NCBI RefSeq assembly: GCF_022811725.1
Contig: NZ_CP094527.1
Span: 5,952,001-6,016,000, forward strand
Direction: 5' to 3'
Length of the DNA stretch: 64,000 bases
Origin: Mucilaginibacter sp. SMC90
Lineage (GTDB): Bacteria; Bacteroidota; Bacteroidia; Sphingobacteriales; Sphingobacteriaceae
The number at the start of each line of letters is the position of its first letter. Within the stretch, counting starts at the first letter, position 1. The translations under genes and the position numbers were made by a program. Below the pieces are notes generated by a model, which worked only from the letters and a program-made list of their open reading frames with translations, searched no databases and was not told where the DNA came from. Positions 63,201 through 64,000 of this stretch are shown here, one piece after another.

Positions 63201-63409
63201 TTGGCCGGTAAAGTAAGGCGAAATTTACCGTCAACATCGGTAATCACCGTCGTTTTACTATCCTTAACAGCAACTGTAACGCCCGGCAGGGTGACGCCCT
63301 TTTCGTCTGAAACTGTTCCCTGCACCACCGTTCCCTGGTTTTGCGCCATCCCCCGGATGCACATCAACAGAAAGGAGAACAGCAATGCTATTCGTAGAAT
63401 TTTTCCCAT
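60248..63409 (-). CDS. SusC/RagA family TonB-linked outer-membrane transporter
   Basis: 1053 residues. Signal peptide to GMAQ, carboxypeptidase-regulatory-like domain (TVVQGTVSDEKGVTLPGVTV, about 26-110), TonB-plug with the SusC signature (NVVAIGYGSQRRQDVNGAISSV; ALINPSDIESIDVLKDASATAIYGSRASNGVIIITTK) and a 22-strand barrel ending in Phe (TFGVNAEF). It imports manno-oligosaccharides with SusD, using TonB energy. First gene of the mannan locus, with a 590-bp upstream region. Confidence 0.97.
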   Translation of the reverse strand: MGKILRIALLFSFLLMCIRGMAQNQGTVVQGTVSDEKGVTLPGVTVAVKDSKTTVITDVDGKFRLTLPANAKILVFTFIGTEKQEVAIGSKTTLAITLKSTTTALTDVNVVAIGYGSQRRQDVNGAISSVKAADIANIPQPSIDQLLQGKAAGLTITQNSGAPGSSTSVRVRGVTSLSLSNEPLYVIDGVPVSGDATNKSTSGRSPQLTSNNDENAVSPLALINPSDIESIDVLKDASATAIYGSRASNGVIIITTKRGKNGSARVGYDGYFGYQEQGKFLKMMNLQQYAALQNALADVIGVQKRGEFADPNLLGNGTNWQHEIFRNAPMQSHQVSISGGKEGTDYYISGGYLRQLGTILGNDFTRYTIRTNINSQVKDWLKVGTTISGSRTNQNVSIGDNNGVIYGALLSAPDQSVRNADGSFSGPLPQANQQGGQINPVAQALSIYNNLIRSNFNGGVYAEMKFTRDLSLRSQLNGDFNWSNAKVFQPSYNYGPLFVNPTAKLNEYIANTVYWGWQEYLNYNHTFGKKHNVVGLLGYEVNESTWGGVDAGVQNFLGNDLKTLNLGDAKTATNGEYKDGQALESQFARAIYTYNNRYSITATIRRDKSSKFAEGHQVGYFPSFAVSWRLSEEPFLAGIKKIADNVKLRVGYGQVGNQAVPNYLYGSALNSLTTGLGTGFTIDKVANPNLTWETAIQTDIGIDFSLFGRIDASVDYFDKTSKNFLFQASLPAFLLGQSAEYSGTGVIAPPYVNGGKLYNRGIEFTINSRNIATTNFRWNTTLIFSKYKNKVVSLANGVPFINRSVGVSFLSLPVTRTVAGGPVGEFYGYEVQGIFKTADQLRNAPIQFGRAVANNSAGTWLGDIQYKDLNHDGKIDESDQTSLGSGNPKFTYGITNSFSYKSFDLSFFLNGSYGAKIFNVLNYSISGLSGLYQNQLASVGNFWTPQNPNSNIPAPRGGDNPNLKNSDRFIESGSFLRVQNVSLGYNLPLSWIRHIKLNRLKVYVSGQNLYVFTPYKGLDPEIGSINQDAFLNGVDIGRYPSPRTITFGVNAEF

Positions 63410-64000
63410 AATTGATTGTTAGTTAATATTGATTTATTTAGATTTTAAGTTCTTAATGATACAGACTGGATAATACCGCTCCTTCCCTTGCCTGATGCCC
63501 GATCTCTCTGAAAATAGATTATCTATCCCCGTAATGGCCCCCGTTTCATCAATTAACATTGACGGATCATCCTGTTAATAAATTGGTTTGTTACTTATTA
63601 GGTTTATATCAACCCTTGCCTCAGCAAATGATTGTGGTTAATATTGATTATAACGATGGTAAAATTATATGCAACAAACAGCCCGGTTGTGGATAAATAG
63701 GGGTACAAATGTCAACCATATTTAAAATCCTAATTATCAATAACTTAATATAAAAAATTGCCATAAAAATGCTACAATAGTTACAAATGTGCACCCATTG
63801 ATATGGTTTATAATGACATTTTGGTGCGATAATAGTATCACCAGGAGCGGTTTATTGGGAGATAAAAAGAAGATAATTTTGAAATAGGAGAGATTCCGCT
63901 ATTTCTGCCACTGGTCGAAGTTTAGCGATAGCGTAACTTCGTCCTAAAATGTGTTAAGCTTTCAGCTTAACTACAATGAAAATTTGATCTTACTTATTTT
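63410..64000. other. Upstream region of the mannan locus
   Basis: 591 AT-rich bases with no gene. Near the right edge are two hairpins: CGAAGTT / AACTTCG (63916-63941) and GTTAAGCT / AGCTTAAC (63953-63971). The promoter of the SusC gene must lie here on the minus strand, but I see no exact TAnnTTTG. The AraC-type regulator would be expected to bind here. Confidence 0.5.

Noticed and set aside
63914..63971. Terminators at the right edge
   Set aside because: Two hairpins are present, but neither has a T-run, and there is no gene nearby to assign them to.

Overview
The window looks like chromosomal DNA from a Bacteroidota member of the family Sphingobacteriaceae, most likely Mucilaginibacter or a close relative. 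Evidence: SusC/SusD pairs and several other TonB-dependent outer-membrane proteins; many secreted proteins whose signal peptides end in AQ; lipoproteins with a Cys near residue 20; carbohydrate-active enzymes (GH29, GH27, GH26, GH130); typical Bacteroidota families (DUF2911, DUF3810, DUF3179, ThuA); promoters of the TAnnTTTG type; and few Shine-Dalgarno sequences. I see no rRNA, tRNA, CRISPR array, prophage or intact insertion sequence.

Layout. 1-2841: the end of an L-fucose operon (GH29 fucosidase, FAH-family hydrolase, lactonase). 3357-7287: small membrane protein, DinB protein, a HipA-like kinase/DUF3037 pair, a ThuA protein. 7336-19653 (mostly minus strand): penicillin-acylase-type Ntn hydrolase, DUF3810 metalloprotein, DUF2911, an MG2/TonB-plug protein, an orphan DUF47 phosphate-linked gene with a Pho-box-like promoter, an outer-membrane beta-barrel protein, an EamA transporter. 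19809-27307: a two-component system followed by TolC/adaptor/RND efflux genes. 27364-36321: YncE beta-propeller, a desaturase closely resembling eukaryotic sphingolipid delta-4 desaturase, secreted proteins, a GH27 alpha-galactosidase, and three tandem copies of a small secreted beta-rich protein. 36497-41243: a probable metal-uptake operon (small Cys-motif protein, TonB receptor, PepSY membrane protein, heavy-metal-binding lipoprotein). 41585-47906: DUF3179, DsbA/FrnE-like oxidoreductase, a (Thr-Gly)n lipoprotein, an MFS transporter with a clear palindromic operator, NhaA. 47903-63409 (minus strand): a complete beta-mannan utilisation locus.

How the mannan locus works: SusC/SusD and surface glycan-binding lipoproteins capture and import manno-oligosaccharides; GH26 mannanase cuts mannan to short products; a sodium:solute symporter moves the disaccharide across the inner membrane; cellobiose 2-epimerase turns mannobiose into mannosyl-glucose; the GH130 phosphorylase splits that into mannose-1-phosphate and glucose. 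An AraC-type regulator lies inside the locus. The GH27 enzyme elsewhere in the window could remove galactose side chains from galactomannan.

The intergenic DNA is rich in palindromic repeats: five copies of a GTCATTGCGAGG-type element, two copies of a second hairpin family always beside the first, two copies of a ~140-155 bp CTCACCCC-type element, a 318-bp MITE-like element, and a 5 x 68 bp tandem array. Function assignments rest on family motifs read by eye; no database search was possible.
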